From: Manduca sexta | Taxonomy: Eukaryota > Arthropoda > Insecta > Lepidoptera > Sphingidae | DNA: 64,000 nt | Direction: 5' to 3' | NCBI RefSeq assembly: GCF_014839805.1 | Contig: NC_051135.1 | Span: forward strand, 14,449,291 to 14,513,290 | Part shown: positions 47,051-61,500 of the stretch, one piece after another | Layout of the letters: every line of letters starts with the position of its first letter | Numbering within the stretch: position 1 is the stretch's first letter | The notes under the pieces: generated by a model | What the model saw: only the letters and a program-made list of their open reading frames with translations | Databases searched by the model: none | What the model was told of the DNA's origin: nothing | Made by a program: the position numbers and the translations under genes

Positions 47051-48770
47051 TAGAAGACTATCGTTGTTTTACCTTGAACTTTGATGATGCAGAAAATAAT
47101 TTCTCAACATACAATATGATAACAATAATTGTTCTTGTATTGGGTTCAATAATAATGTTTCTTTTCTAACAAAAAACAAAAAGTCTTTTTCGCAAAAAAA
47201 GCATCTTTACTAATTTTAAAAGAATATATTGAAATTTGTATACGGTTTCAAAGATTAAAGTTGAAGCAATGTTATCTTTCTTATTAGTGTTTTTATGTTT
47301 ATAATATTCAAATATTGTATTTATTTAAACCGGACCTATGTAATGTTTAGTTATTTTTTTTAATTGAAGAGGCTTTTAGAGTTATTTAATTCCTGGTGAA
47401 CGCATTAGTTTAGCGTGAAGGAACTAGAATACTAATCTTTTCATTTTGTTGCCAATAGAAAGTCGCCGAATATTAAGGTCCTCCCGCAACTAACCAGTCT
47501 TGAGCGTTAGTTCCATAGATTTACAGCGCACGAGTTACGGACGGGAACGTGACCAGATATACTTTCTAGTAATTTCAAGTTTAAGATATAATTTAAGTTA
47601 TTAATTTAAGTTTTGCTGAAGGCACTGCCTTAAGAATAACACCTACCGTCTTCATATTATCCTTTTTCGACCTCAAAAGTTTGTATTGGGACCATTTTCC
47701 AAAAAACATACCATATTAACAACTTCTGGTTACCATATTATTTATTGCTTCTCTGTCGGTAGCATAATAAAAGCCCGATCTCTTCTCCTACTTTCAAAAT
47801 ATAGGTGCATTCGTTAGTTTTATATTGAGAGGTCTCGGCATCTTAATTAACGTCGTGGATAAGTCTTTGTAGTAGTTCGTAATCACGAGACTCCATATTT
47901 TACACTAGTAACTAGATCAAGTGGTAACTAGCAGCCAAATTATAAAGTAGGTACCACATTCTAGTTTAATTTGGCTTGGCGATAATTTTGTGTCTTTTTT
48001 AATTATAGGTTGATTTGTAGTTACTGTTGATTGCAGTTTATGGCAGGTAATTATCTATTTATCCCACGAAGCAATGAAATTATGGCTACAAAGACTCTAG
48101 ACCGGTTTGTTTCCACATGTTTCAATTACTTATGAGGTTATTTCTGCGAATTCATTGACATTTAGATATATATATGTATCAAGGTGAGCGCATTATGCAA
48201 CGACATGAGGCATATTGCGCCGCCTGGCGACTGTCGACAAGGTACCGCAACGGTTGGTGTCGTGACAGGCCATGGTTGACATCGCCGTGGAGGCGGTGCG
48301 GCAGTGAGCAGTAGTACGCGGCGTTCCTTGGCCCACTGCGCTGACATGACGTGACGTTGCCGTGCTCCATTAGCATTGTTTCACAATCCGCTTCACGTCG
48401 CGTCGCGAGGGGACATCGGTTCAATCGCCTTATACAGCCAGGACGCGTGCCTATGTCAACACAAATTAGCCAACACATTAACATAATTCTAAGAAAATAA
48501 TATTTACGTATTATCATATATATGCTTCTCATAGGTGTAACTAGTAATTATTTAGAGAATGTTAACAATAGATACTTTTGTCCTATGAAGTTAGGATGGA
48601 TATCCTACTGGATAAAACGCAAATAATTGTTTGCTCGGCCCATATAAATAACTTCATAAAATGCATGTTACAATCACGCACAAAGTTCGCTTAGCAGGTA
48701 GGTACGTTGTTGTAAACAAGGCAGTGTAAAGGTAACGTTTAATCTATCTTTTTCTATATCTATATCTATA
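47051..48770. other. Gene-less stretch
   Basis: No gene recognised. 48180-48440 is GC-richer, and its minus-strand frame (48179-48532) has several cysteines but no known domain and no splice context that I can defend. Confidence 0.35.
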
Positions 48771-48773
48771 CTT

Positions 48774-49617
48774 AAATAAAACTGTAGAGAGGTTAATTCT
48801 GTACATGAAATATATTTCCAAAATAACTATCAGGGGGTGATTAGGGATCGATACTGATGCCAAAAATGCACTTAGTAAAATTTTTGTCTGTCTGTCTGTC
48901 TGTCTGTCTGTATAACCGTTATAGAAACAAAAACTACTCGACGGATTTTAACGAAACTTGGTACAATTATTTGTCATACTCCTGTGCTGGTTATAGTATA
49001 CTTTTCATCACGCTACAATTAATAGGAGCAGAGCAGTGAAGGGAAATGTTGGGAAAACGGGAGAAGTTACTCCATTTTTTAAGCTTCCGTCGCGTGTGCA
49101 ACCTTAATGGTTAAAGCTAACCAGAAATCATGTATGACGGAAATGTTCTCCTTAAAATTATGTAAAAAATATCCCACGACAGCATATGTCTATCTTTTAT
49201 GGTTGACTCACAATAACACGTGTAACTCCCGATAGCTTAGCAGTTCGAAGCTTTCTCATTATATTTGTCTACTCTTACGTTTATAACACTCTCAGTCATG
49301 CCTAATTAAAAAAGTTAACATTATTAAATATTCCATAAAAAAGAATCATAGAAATCGGTATAGAAACACCAAAGTTATACATGAAATACGCTAATAATAA
49401 GCCATCACGCGTGAATACTGAATCATGCTATAAGCATTATTTTTGTTGTATATATATAAGGTCGCGAACGCACAGGCAGGCGGCTTGCTTGGCACCTAGA
49501 GGCTAGCGAATCACCTAGCGAGTAGCTTCGTAAAACGAACATTCTCGAACGTTCGCGACCGGCTCCATTTTTGAAGTCTGAAATCCACGCGGGCGAAGCT
49601 GCGAGCGGAAGCTAGTA
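48774..49617 (+). repeat. Interspersed repeat family D, plus copy with a 101-bp foldback insert
   Basis: Starts ACTGTAGAGAGGTTAATTCT, includes a GTCT microsatellite (48889-48912), and ends CGAAGCTGCGAGCGGAAGCT. Compared with 58739-59528, the segment before TCCATTTTTGAAGTC is replaced by 49460-49560, which is bounded by inverted GGTCGCGAACG / CGTTCGCGACC. Confidence 0.85.
49460..49560. repeat. Small foldback element, 101 bp
   Basis: Exact 11-bp inverted ends GGTCGCGAACG and CGTTCGCGACC. The interior is GC-rich with repeated CTAGCGA words (CTAGAGGCTAGCGAATC, CCTAGCGAGTAGC). It replaces part of repeat family D. No other copy seen in the window. Confidence 0.7.
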
Positions 49618-49619
49618 TC

Positions 49620-52380
49620 TAATAAACTATTAAGTATAGGTGTGTATATTGTATTGATAATATTTATACAGGTTTAATAAGTGTGTAGTATATTGTGAAG
49701 CTCAGAAATGCCGATCCTCGTGAGCCTCTGATGCTCCTCGCCCTTGATCCAGATATATTCTGTTATAACCAGCAGTTGCCAACTTATCTCGGGGGACGTG
49801 AGTCGTGAACAAATTAACCAAATATGTATTCTCCGGTTGCCCTGTCCTTAAGTGCGCGTGTCAGACGTCTGGGTGGAGAAATTTTACAATGCAGCACTTT
49901 TCCTGTGGACTATGAACTATGGTCAGCGTTAGGTGTCGCGTGGCGCGAGTCGACGCTATCTGTACACGTGTATGTGTCCTTAATCAAATATTCTAGACCT
50001 AGTACGATGCAAAATAAATATTTGACAACAAATATGAAATAAGTTGTGCTGGTCTTAAATCGTTAATACACATACTAAGTACAGATAATATTATGCTTTT
50101 TGAAATACCATAACATAAGTAATATATGACATTGTTTATAGGAATTCCCTGGAATAGCTCTAGATACATCATACTGCAGATAGACTTAGTAGAGTCTAAT
50201 CAAGTGTAGGATATTACCAACATAGACGTAATTGAATATCATATAGATATGATAATATGATAATATTTTTTATTTTAATACATAAGACGTTAAACAGTAT
50301 TATTTCCGACTCCTTCAATACTAAGCTTACACTGAACCATAGGACAGGAGACGGGAGATAGCATGCGAGAGCCTGGTGAGGTGGGTAGTCGGAACCACCG
50401 CGATAACTAATCGTCGGTGTTGTCGGTTTATGTAATAAGTATAAGTATGTACTTATGTATATTAAAAGTCTCTAGACAAGTTGGCTCTTGATGAAATTAG
50501 TGATTGTTCTTGGTATCCGGTGAAGAGAGACGCAGGTAGTAACTAGTAATCGATCAAGTTCTCTTCAAACCGTAACACTTTCTGCCCTCTCTTCACTGTA
50601 TCCATCACCTGTTATTTAAAGTTATCATAAAACACATTTGCCGGAAAAATATGATGTAGGAGGCGCCAATGTCACGTCCTACACATCCACGGTAATGTGG
50701 TGCGTGTGGAGGCGCGGTCATGTAATCTGTGGTCGCCACTGGCTAGTCGCGTCGGCTCTAATGCCTTCCGTCCTGCCGACTGCACAGTCCACACGCTCAG
50801 CTGATGCGTAGGTTGTAATACATACTAGTAATTAGTTGAATTGTTTGAGCACGGTTGGACACACGCGTCTGTATAAGGTTCTAAAATCAAACATCCTATC
50901 CAAGCTGAACAGTGGCAACATAGCCGTGGTCAGATAAACATGCACTGCGTCTAGGAAGTGTCCACTGTCCGTACTCCGTGCTGTTCGAGGCCTGTGAAAT
51001 CTGTTTTAACTTTTAGTTAATTACCAACACTTATTGTGGGAGAAGTAAATCGCGGTTGTTCTATAAATAATAAAACTGACTCGACGTTATTATTCAGAAC
51101 TTATTAGTTCCGGGTGGTTTAAACTTCGAAGAAAAATAATTCATATTGTCGAGCAAAAACTAAAGTATCGGTACCTAACCACAAATTACATTGAAGTAAC
51201 TAAAAACACTTGTAATACATACCTAAAAAATAGAAAGATGTTAAGTATTTATATAAAGCGGTTCTACAATTAATGTTGCTTACAATAATCACGACAAAAG
51301 TATAAGTAGGTAATGGGCTTGGAACATCAGTAGCCCCGTGACGTGAGTGCCGTGGCGCCATCTTGTACAATGTGGAGCGATCATCGGAATATTATCTGGA
51401 GCATCTACATCCTTAACAATATGGCCTACGATCTGTTTTCGACAGATTGTTTTTATTTCATTGCGATAGGACCTAAACTTCAAGGATGTAACAGGGAATT
51501 CCTCAAAATGAAATATGATGATAATTATTATTTTTGTACTGGGTTCAATTACTTATTTAGAATTATTTTATACAAGTGAACTTTACACATACAATCAATA
51601 TAATCTTCTTTCGAATTCGTGGTTTTATGTTTACATGCACATTATTCAGTGGATAGGAAGTCAGTGCCTTGAGCCTTCTTTATTGAAGTTTATGTAGGTA
51701 ATGAATGAATGAATGAAATATAAATGAGAATGTTTATACATATATTTTTTGGATTGTAGTCGTTTTTTGAAGTTGGGTTTTCTTTTTAACCGACTTCAAA
51801 AAAAGGAGGAGGTTATCAATTCGACGTGATTTTTTTTTATGTTAAACAGTTTTTTGTTACTTTTATTAAAATTGTATATGTTGCAACTTTATCAAACCTT
51901 TTTTAAATTATTTCACTTAGGTACTTATATGAACTATTTTATGAAGATTTTAAAATTAAGTGGGCCTTAAATGTTGCCGTTAAGTACTTACTTATTATTC
52001 CGTCGACCGTCTACGGACATGTAGATTGTAGGTATCACGTTACGTCCCCTTTGTTGGATAGCACTAAATTAACATTTTTCTGTGGCTGTAATATGTAGGT
52101 AAGTCAGAAAACAAAATGATGTCAGGATTAAACATTATTTAATAAAACTTAACGGTATGTATGGCGCGACGAGGCGTGGTACTTTTGTTATTAAAGATGT
52201 AACTACTGTTGGAGATTTTTAAAATCATAAATTATACAAAATTGCTGGCATTAGAACAGTTGCTTATAAATATTCTCGACAGTCATCCGCAAAAAATCAA
52301 GGCTGCAATTCTTCGGGTAACTATAGCGAAGCTTTTTATGTGCTGCGTCACTAGACCTTTACTGCATCGTGTTAGGATTT
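49620..52380. other. Gene-less stretch upstream of IYD
   Basis: No coding gene recognised. The open frames 49824-50042 and 51343-51579 lack domains. Repeat family F lies at 51786-51835. Confidence 0.35.
51786..51835 (+). repeat. Short repeat family F
   Basis: TAACCGACTTCAAAAAAAGG, then AGGAGGTTATCAATTCGACG; same as 35487-35530. Confidence 0.6.
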
Positions 52381-52389
52381 AATATACAA

Positions 52390-52586
52390 CGGCCGAACGT
52401 TGATAAGGAACAGTCAGCCGTCCATCCTCCCGGCGAGCACTCGCCGCTCGCCGCTGCGTCGCCTGCTACGTAATTCATTGTTTTGGTGAGTCGGCTGAGC
52501 GCTGGCGACTCGGTGGTTAGTGTTCTGTGTAGTGTTTAGTACAAGTCGATTAGTGCGGGCGGGCGGTAGTGTCGCATGTTATTAAA
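52390..52586 (+). promoter_or_regulatory. Probable IYD promoter and 5' leader with overlapping uORF
   Basis: A CpG/GC-rich block (CCTCCCGGCGAGCACTCGCC, GGCGGGCGGTAG) directly precedes the IYD start. A five-codon upstream ORF, ATG 52576 to TGA 52588-52590, overlaps the main ATG (52587-52589), as ATGA. This overlap type allows re-initiation. The transcription start is not mapped; AACAGTCAGCC near 52410 is a weak initiator candidate. Confidence 0.45.
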
Positions 52587-55500
52587 ATGAATATTATTTC
52601 GTTAGTAGTATGGACGTTAGAGAAAAACTGTTTCACTGTGTACACTGCACTAATCGTGTGTTTCGTTGGATTCACCATATTCCATAAGAACAAGTTGGAG
52701 GCGCATTACAGGAGTGCCGAGAAAAAGGAAAAATTGGCGCGAACTGCTGCCGTGAGAAAAGGTACCTTTACAACAAAAATATTTTAATTAATCACTGGTG
52801 TGGATACCCTAAACTAGTGGATAATCCATACAATTTGTGGCTTATTACCTCCTGCATAAGTACCTATAATAATATTATTATCTATCGTTCGTGAACGTAT
52901 AAAAACATCGAACACGAAATAATAAACATTGATACGACTTTGTCATTTAAAACTTAATATTATACTTGTGTACAAAAAAACCCGAACCACCTCGTACTTT
53001 TCTTGTTTGCATAATAAATCAGAAACAGACATTAATGATAAATAACTTACTGAGTGATAATAGGAGCGGAAGTGACTGTTCATAAATATCTCAGGATCTA
53101 ATGGTTTTTATAAAATGAAAGTGGGAAGCTTTTATTAAATTAAATAAGCATAAGTAAGTATCTAATTTAAAACATTTTAAATTAGGTATTTATGCTTATT
53201 TTGTTGCATTCTTCAATAAAGTCGAACACAAATCTTTAGTAAAATTTACTACTTTACGTTATAAGGGTGTGGTATCGGTTAAAAACCAACTTCAATAAAA
53301 TAACAATATTATTTATTAACTAGGCGGTGCTCGCGGCTTCGCTTACGAGGAGAGCCTCTCCCGCCCCAAACAAATCTCTGTAACGATTCATAGCGCTGTC
53401 TGTACGACCCTCACGCCATTTACTTAAAAAATCTGAAAATAGATTCAAATATTTCCCAGAAAATTACCAAGATAAAAACAGCCTATATGTTGATCCAGGA
53501 CACGGTCTATTGGTGTATTATAATTTATAATTATATTTCTGTTCAGCTACTTTTCACAAATATTCGCATTTATAATATTAATAAGAATATATGAAGAGTA
53601 CGAATAACATTACAGGATACATTGTTATTATAAGTAATAGTTGTACGAGACCTAGTCTACATCGATTTTCTATTATGTGTTAAATTTGATTCATACCCAT
53701 TCAGTGATATATGCGTTAACAAACAATGGTGGTAGGTATCTCATATGTAAAAGACCATCTGGATACGTACTACCACGATGTCTATTTCTGCCCCCAAGCA
53801 GCAGTGTGTGGTCACTGTTGTGTTCCGGTTTGAAGGACATTGTAGCCAGTATAACTACTCCAGTAGTCCACATAAGAGACTTAACATCTCAAGTCTCAGG
53901 ATGGTGCGTGCAGTGGAATACCAAACAATACTTTGTGATTCAAGGTGTTGGATGGTGTTTCTACTTTTTATGGGCTGTCGAATCGCTTACCATCAGGCGA
54001 ACTCGTCTCGCAATTCAAAGCAAAAGAAACATACAACTAAAAGCAGAATACAAAATAGCAGATAAAAGACTGTATCAGTACTGACCATTGATATTACTAA
54101 ACTAAATAAATTGTTTCCAACGATTGTATTGTTACGTATCTAGAGACGTGCGGGTGAGGGAGTTAACGCAGACCTCACGTTCAGTCGGTGTTTCTTTATT
54201 GTTTATCGGCTTAACGACTGACAAATTATTATGCGCAAATATTCATGGCTGATATCCGTGAATTATTGAAAATATTATGAGACAACTTCTCGACTCTAGA
54301 GAGACCCGCCACCATATTTTAATAACTAAACCACGAACAGTTGGTTGTTTAATAAAAATAGTGATAACTAAAGAAGCCGCTGCGCAAGTCATGAGTTCGA
54401 ATCGTGATACCGGTACATGTGCGGAGTTCACCCGCCACGGCGCGCCGCCCCAACCTTGTGACACGGTTAGGAATATCTTTATCGAAAGACTTAACACGCC
54501 TTCATACGTAGGGCCCGACGCACTCAATACGATAATTAATAGAGATAACTTGTGTACACAAACGGAGCATTTTTTGTTGTTGTTTAAACCACTCATATTT
54601 AATTACTTATTTATTTTTAAACAAAACTTATTAATAAGGCAATTGTAGTTGTAACTGGTTGGTATGTATTATTCAAGAATCACCTCATTCTTACAATTAC
54701 AATATGTATGAATTATTTTTGTATTACTTAATTAATTTGTGAAAGATTCTGTCCGTTCGGGCGCGATCACCGCCGTGTAATATCACCGATGTGAATACAG
54801 TTGGCGGAAGAGGATTTGTGACGAATTTGTTATTACATGGACATTGCTGAATAATAGGTATCTACTGCTGGCTGAGAGTGCTGAGACCTGAGTAATGAGT
54901 ACTTACCGAGTACACTGACACGCGCAGCGTTCGGCGGTGCAGAGAGAGCGAGCGCGAGCACCACGCTAGTACTCATATACTACACTCGAGCTGTACTCAA
55001 CATCGAATGGTACAAGTAACAATACAGAATATTATACACATAAATTAAATATTACCAGACTGTTTTTTTAGATAGATAATTAATATAACGATTACTAGAA
55101 CACATAAGAAGAAAGAAATGGTTAAAAAATTGTGAAAAAGACTTCTTTATTTCAAAAGTTAGTTGTTTATGTCAATTTTATAACAAAAGCTATTCAAATA
55201 AATGGTATGTACTACAAACGCGTGTTACTAGATGCCGGATTCCTCTGAAATAGACTGTAGAAAACAGGCGAACATGGGCCCGCAGTGTCTCATCCAATAA
55301 AGTACAGCATAGTAATTAATCTAAGTTCTGCATATAGCAGACCACACACGCCGCGCCACTGCATTCGAGAAGGATTTTAGGCATCTGTTTACTGACCTCA
55401 TTTATGGCAGTTGTGTAAATTGCAAACATTTAAAAACACATTTTTCCACACGTATACTTGAAATCTTTCCATTCGGTATCAAATCTTATATTCAGGTTTC

Positions 55501-58500
55501 ATTGTAAATGACAAAAAAGTGTACTTTACATAATATCATAGTACCTACAGGCTATGGCCTAGCGGCGATAGCCTAGTTGGGTGTAGAACGAACTGCCGAG
55601 ACGAATGTCCGCAGGTTCAAATCCCAAGGGCACACACCTCTGACTTTTCTAAAAAATCATGTGTGTATTCTTTGTGAATTTATCGTTCGCTTTAACGGTG
55701 AAGGAAAACATCGTGAGGAAACCTGCACATCTGAGAAGTTCTCTGTAGGAATTTCGAAGGTGTGTGAAGTCTACCAATCCGCACTAGGCCAGCGTGGTGG
55801 ACTTAGGCCTATTCCCTCTCAGTAGTAGAGGAGGCCAATGCTCAGCAGTGGGCAAGTATATAATACAGGGCTGATATTATTGCTATTTTATTTTTATTTT
55901 TAATAGATGAGGACAGTGCGTGACACAATCATCCTATAGTGATTACGCGCTGTCCAGTGTCCGTCCATGATACAGTACTGCAGACGAGTGAATCGCGTCA
56001 CGACCAAGTTGTTGACAAATAAAAATATGTAAATACATTTGAAGAATGCGTCTATAAATAAATAAACAGGTCTAGCTTGGTAAACGTGGATCCAAAGAGG
56101 AAAACTAGTAAAATACTTATAATTATAAACCGTATGTTGACGCAGTCAAGCGCTCCGTGCTGCGCTGCGCTGCACCTACTCTTTCAACAGAGATTGCACG
56201 CGTATAAATAAATACGTTCCTTATTGTTTCAACGCGAGCTTTCAAGGTAGTTTTTTCACTATCTAGTTTACGAATATTGAACAATTCACCCGAGGAGCAT
56301 TCATGAAATACATTATCTTTTTTTATTGCTTTGAATGCCGAGACGAGCTTGCCTTTCGCCTGATGGTAAGCGATACGATGGCCCATAAACAGTAGAAACA
56401 TCACCCAACACCTTAAACACAACTCAATCAATCAATTTATTTACACTGTGACTACACACTGCTGCTTGACAGCAGAAATAGACATTGCGATGGTACCCAG
56501 GCGGACTCTCACATTAGCTTATTTGCATTCGTTAAAGATCTATTGAAAAACATTAGCTACTTGTGTTTACTGTATACAAGGAACAGCAGCAGGCGTCTGG
56601 CTGGGTTCATCTCCGTCTATTACCTTACACAATATATTTTACACCACCACTCCACACTCACATTGATCAACCCCAACCAGCGACAAGGAGTGGAATGCAT
56701 ACTGGCTGGCGGTCTCCGTGGCGCGTGAAAGAGTTGGCGTTTGTGACACAAAAGATGGGTTCCATCTCCGCACCGAGACAGCGTTTGTGTGATGAGTTGT
56801 GTCCTCTTAAAGCAGTGAGTACAATCAGCTCGTGCAGCAAACTAGGTGATTAATTCGATATTTTGGATCCTCGATATTCAGTAGCCTAAATTATACAGTG
56901 TAGTGTTTGCTTGTGTGCGTGTGGTTTAGGAACCTCGTCACTAGTTTCGTTTTGTGTCGCGGCGCATTTGATTGCATTATTGGAATCGTAATATCGTTAT
57001 CGTGGTGTCGCGGCCGATCTGACTCGTATATGTTATTATGATAAACTACGCAGTTCGCAGTTATTCAGCACGAGGCCGAAATATTATTTCCGTTTCTCCA
57101 TACTAATCAGTAACAATATTATTTACTATTTTGAAAATGTTCTCTCCCTTCACTTATCATTAGGCCTCACCAAATAACAGTTTATCACTTCGATGGTATA
57201 CCTTTTCTGTAGTCACCGTCACCTTAGTGATTTGAGCAAGTCGAAAAGTGTAATTAAATGTATTTATTTGCTTATATATTTATGATCACCTTTGAAGAAT
57301 GAATATTCCCCATTGATTGAATCTTAATGTAAAATATTCGGTAAATCGTAATACAAGGACAGTAATGTTTTTGGGTACCTCTTTACTTATCATCAGGTGC
57401 AGCGAGGTTATTTTGCTGTGGCCGCGATAAAAAAAATCCTACTATTAGGTTGTAGCTACATCAAAACTCTAAAATAACTACAACTGCAGAAGTTAATGCG
57501 CAATTACTTATAATATTAATGTGAAACATCACGTAATAAAAAAAAAACAACATAATACACACAAAGACACTAAATAATTATTGTGCAAATATACAGTAAT
57601 ACATAAGTATATAAAATTATTATAATTACTAATGTCCCTACAATTGCCATTGCAATTCATTAACTAACAGCTGGACAATAGTACTGAGAATGTTGGATAT
57701 ACATTTTTTATATGGAATAAAAAGTCTACTTATTATTATTGACAACCTCCAAATGAATTAAATGCATTAAATCATAATAATATAAGTATTTTACGTTGTT
57801 GTTGTATTATGTAGTTGCTGCGGGTATATTGCCTATGTCCGAGTGATTGCCAGTTGGATTGGCCGCGTGTTACACGGTCCAGTACGTCTCTTACAAAAAA
57901 TATAGTTTATACATCATTATCCACATGAATTGATTAAAATATACACGCTCAACATGCGAGGACATGTGAAGCTGTACTTATGTAGTACATAATTCGTAAT
58001 ACTCATTATTCAATGATTCCCTAAGAAAATCAATGGCGTAAATAAGCGCGGTCCGACGAAATGATTTCCATCAAAACATTATCAGCTTTACAGCCTGAAC
58101 AAAGGACACACTGCCCCAATGTGAATCAAGAAGTCTGCGGTGGCCGCCATGATAAAACATAGTTTCCCTATGTATTATTTAATTATGGAGTGGAACGACA
58201 TAATTGCTTCGGTTTATTGATTCGGTTCAGTTCAATCCTCGCTATAACATGGAAACTGAAACGTTTTACTACCATTCGCAAACGTTTAAGTCGTATAGCT
58301 TTATAATTTAGAATTATTAAGAACTAGGTGTTGCTCGCGGCTTCGCCCGCTTAAAAGCATTTCCCGTTACAAAAGTCTCCAAAACACTGCAGTGATTCAT
58401 AGCACCACCCGAACGAGACCAGCGTCATAGTCAGAAAAAAGGTCTATTATTTTCCAAAGGAGCAAATTACCGGAATAAAAAGTAACCTACGCGTTAATCC

Positions 58501-61500
58501 ACCACATGGTCTATCCGTGTGCCAAATTTTATCCTAATTCATTCCACTGTTTCTGCGTTTACTTCTAACAAACATGCAAATATCCAAACATATTCACAAA
58601 TTTTCGGCTTTGTAATATTCGTTAGAACTTAGAACACGCCAATAGCCAGTCTATATAGAAGAATGTCGATAGGACGGCGGAAGCACTACGCCATACAGAA
58701 ACAATGTAAGGAATGTATACAGACCATATATATACTTATAATAAATCTGTAGAGAGGTCAATTCTGTACATGAAAAATATTTCCAAAATAACTATCAAGG
58801 GGTGATTAGGGATCGATACTGATGCCAAAAATGCAATTAGTAAAATTTTTGTCTGTCTGTTTGTCTGTATAACCGTTATAGAAACAAAAACTACTTGACG
58901 GATTTTAACTAAACTTGGTACAATTATTTTTCATACTCCGGAGCAGGTTAAAGTATACTTTTCATCACGCTACAATTAATAGGAGCAGAGCAGTGAAGGG
59001 AAATGTTGGGAAAACGGGAGAAGTTACTCCATTTTTTAAGCTTCCGTCGCGTGTGCAACCTTAATGGTTAAAGCTACACAGAAATCATGTATGACGGAAA
59101 TGTTAAAATTATATAAAAAAATATCCCACGACAGCATATGTCTATCTTTTATGGTTGACTCACAATAACACGTGTAACTCCCGATAGCTTAGCAGTTCGA
59201 AGCTTTCTCATTATATTTGTCTACTCTTACGTTTATAACACTCTCAGTCATCCTTAATTTTAAAAGTTAACATTATTAAATATTCCATAAAAAAGAATCA
59301 TAGAAATCGGAATAGAAACACCAAAGTTATACATGAAATACGCTAATAATAAGCCATCACGCGTGAATACTGAATCATACTATATGCTTCCTTCGATTTC
59401 ACCAGGATCCCATCATCAGACCCTGACCGGACAATCGGACCACCTGTATGACCACCCGACAAATTGAGCACCTCCTCCATTTTTGAAGTCCGAAATCCAC
59501 GCGGGCGAAGCTGCGGGCGGAAGCTAGTTAATTAATATGTAGATCCATCTCTGTCAGTCTGAAATGCGATGTCAGCTTATACGGTCCCATATTAAAATCA
59601 GTAGGTAGGTAAGTAGAACACTACACATATTCATTTCATCTGAAAATGAAAAAAATATGTTCATTTTACAAATAAACTGTTTTCCAACTTACAAAAACAA
59701 AATATGAAACCAACAACTGTGTAATTCATACCTTGAATTTAATATTTATATATAAAACTAGCTTCCGCCCGCAGCTTCGTCCGCGTGGATTTCGGGTTTC
59801 AAAAATGGAGAAGGTGCTCAATTTGTCGGGATGTTTTTTTAATTTATGGTGGTATGCAGGTGGTCCGATTGTCCGGTCAGGGTCTGATGATGGGATCCTG
59901 GTGAAATCGAAGGAACTTTTAACCATTAGGGTTGCACACGAAATGACGGAAGCTTAAAAAATGGAGTAACTTCTCCCGTTTTCCCAACATTTTCCATCAC
60001 TGCTATGCTCCTATTAATTGTAGCGTGATGAAAAGTATATTATAACCAGCTCAGGAGTATGAAAAATAATTGTACCAAGTTAAGTTAAAATCCGTCGAGT
60101 AGTTTTTGTTTCTATAACGGTTATACAGACAGACAGACAAAAATTTTACTAATTGCATTTTTGGCATCAGTATCGATCCCTAATCACCCCCAATTATTTT
60201 GGAAATATATTTCATGTACAGAATTGACCTCTCTACAGATTTATTATAAGTATAGATATGCAAAAGTAGCTCAAAAATTGTCCATAACGAAAACATGCAT
60301 TTTAAAGTAAAACAAAAGAAATAATATCGTGAAGCCAACCAAATAACTAATGATATATTAAATTTTGTGACTGTTCAATTTAGTCGGGTCCGCGATATCA
60401 CTTTTGTTGAGTTTCAGAACGCGACATTACATTATTATATTCTGTGCTCCAACGCACACTGCTTTGATGTTAGGAACACACCTACATTGCTTAGACAACA
60501 GTGAACTTTATACAATAGCAATAAAGCTCAAATTGACTCTACGTATTAGTTAGAAAACGTTTGTATGGGAAATAGAAAAATGCTGTTTTGAGGATTTTCC
60601 CGGCAATTATTCGAATTTTTCTCACCTTTTAAACCTTCCCTAGACCTCCACGAATAATTCAAGACCAAGATAAGATAAATCCGTTCAGCCGTTCTCGAGT
60701 TTTAGCGAGACTAACGAACAGCAATTCATTTTTATATATATAGATCAGGAAATGCGACAATTATAATGAAATAAGTGACGTGACCCGTGTAATGGCTGTA
60801 TGTGTTGGCTGCGCGCGCACAGCGCACGATACCTTATCTTTCGTGCTATTTGGAATGTAGGTCTTTTAATGCGTTGATTTGGTTTTATATAGCAGTAGGC
60901 CAGCAACGACCAAGCACGACATGTGATAATAATTTATATCAATGAGGTAGTAACTTTGTAGGTGAAAGATTAATAACTATGGACCTAGTACTGGCATACC
61001 AAGCTATTGTAACAACATTGGGTTGATTTTTGAAGTTATTTAACTGTTGACACGCAGCCGTGAAGTTGTCAAGGCGCCGGGTTTCTTTGGAATACCATCC
61101 GGTATTATTCGCATCCCGACTCGTATGACAAATACCTGACCTTACCACTAAGCTCTGTAGAAGGATGATACATTATTATCACAAGTAAAACTGTTCTGAC
61201 TATCGCCATTCCTTAAAAGTTTTAGAGTATAGACTTTTCACGCAGATCTATTTTAGTGAGCCAGGCGCCGAGGAACGCATCGATGTCTATTCTAGCTTAA
61301 ACTAGTTCAATCCAAATATAGCACATATAAAATTTTTAAACAAAGCAATTTCGTAATGCCTTTTGCAGCTGTATTCCGTAATAAACGACTTTTATTATTG
61401 TGTCAGTAAGTACAATACTGTGTTGAAAAAAAGAATAAATTTTGTGTGGAAATAGGTTCCAAAAATAAAATTATTACATAATCGCACACGATTACACCCC

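Noticed and set aside
48179..48532. 117-codon minus-strand frame with several cysteines
   Set aside because: No family match, no splice boundaries and no repeat support; could be an unrecognised exon but the evidence is too thin.
53677..54084. 135-codon frame on the plus strand
   Set aside because: Lies wholly in interspersed repeat family B; equivalent frames appear in its other copies.
54243..54648. Frames on both strands of about 120 codons
   Set aside because: No recognised domain, overlapping in both orientations, and a tRNA-like head inside.
55561..55630. Possible tRNA gene (A-box and B-box)
   Set aside because: Same head occurs at 44125 and 8090 with the same downstream body, so it is a SINE head.
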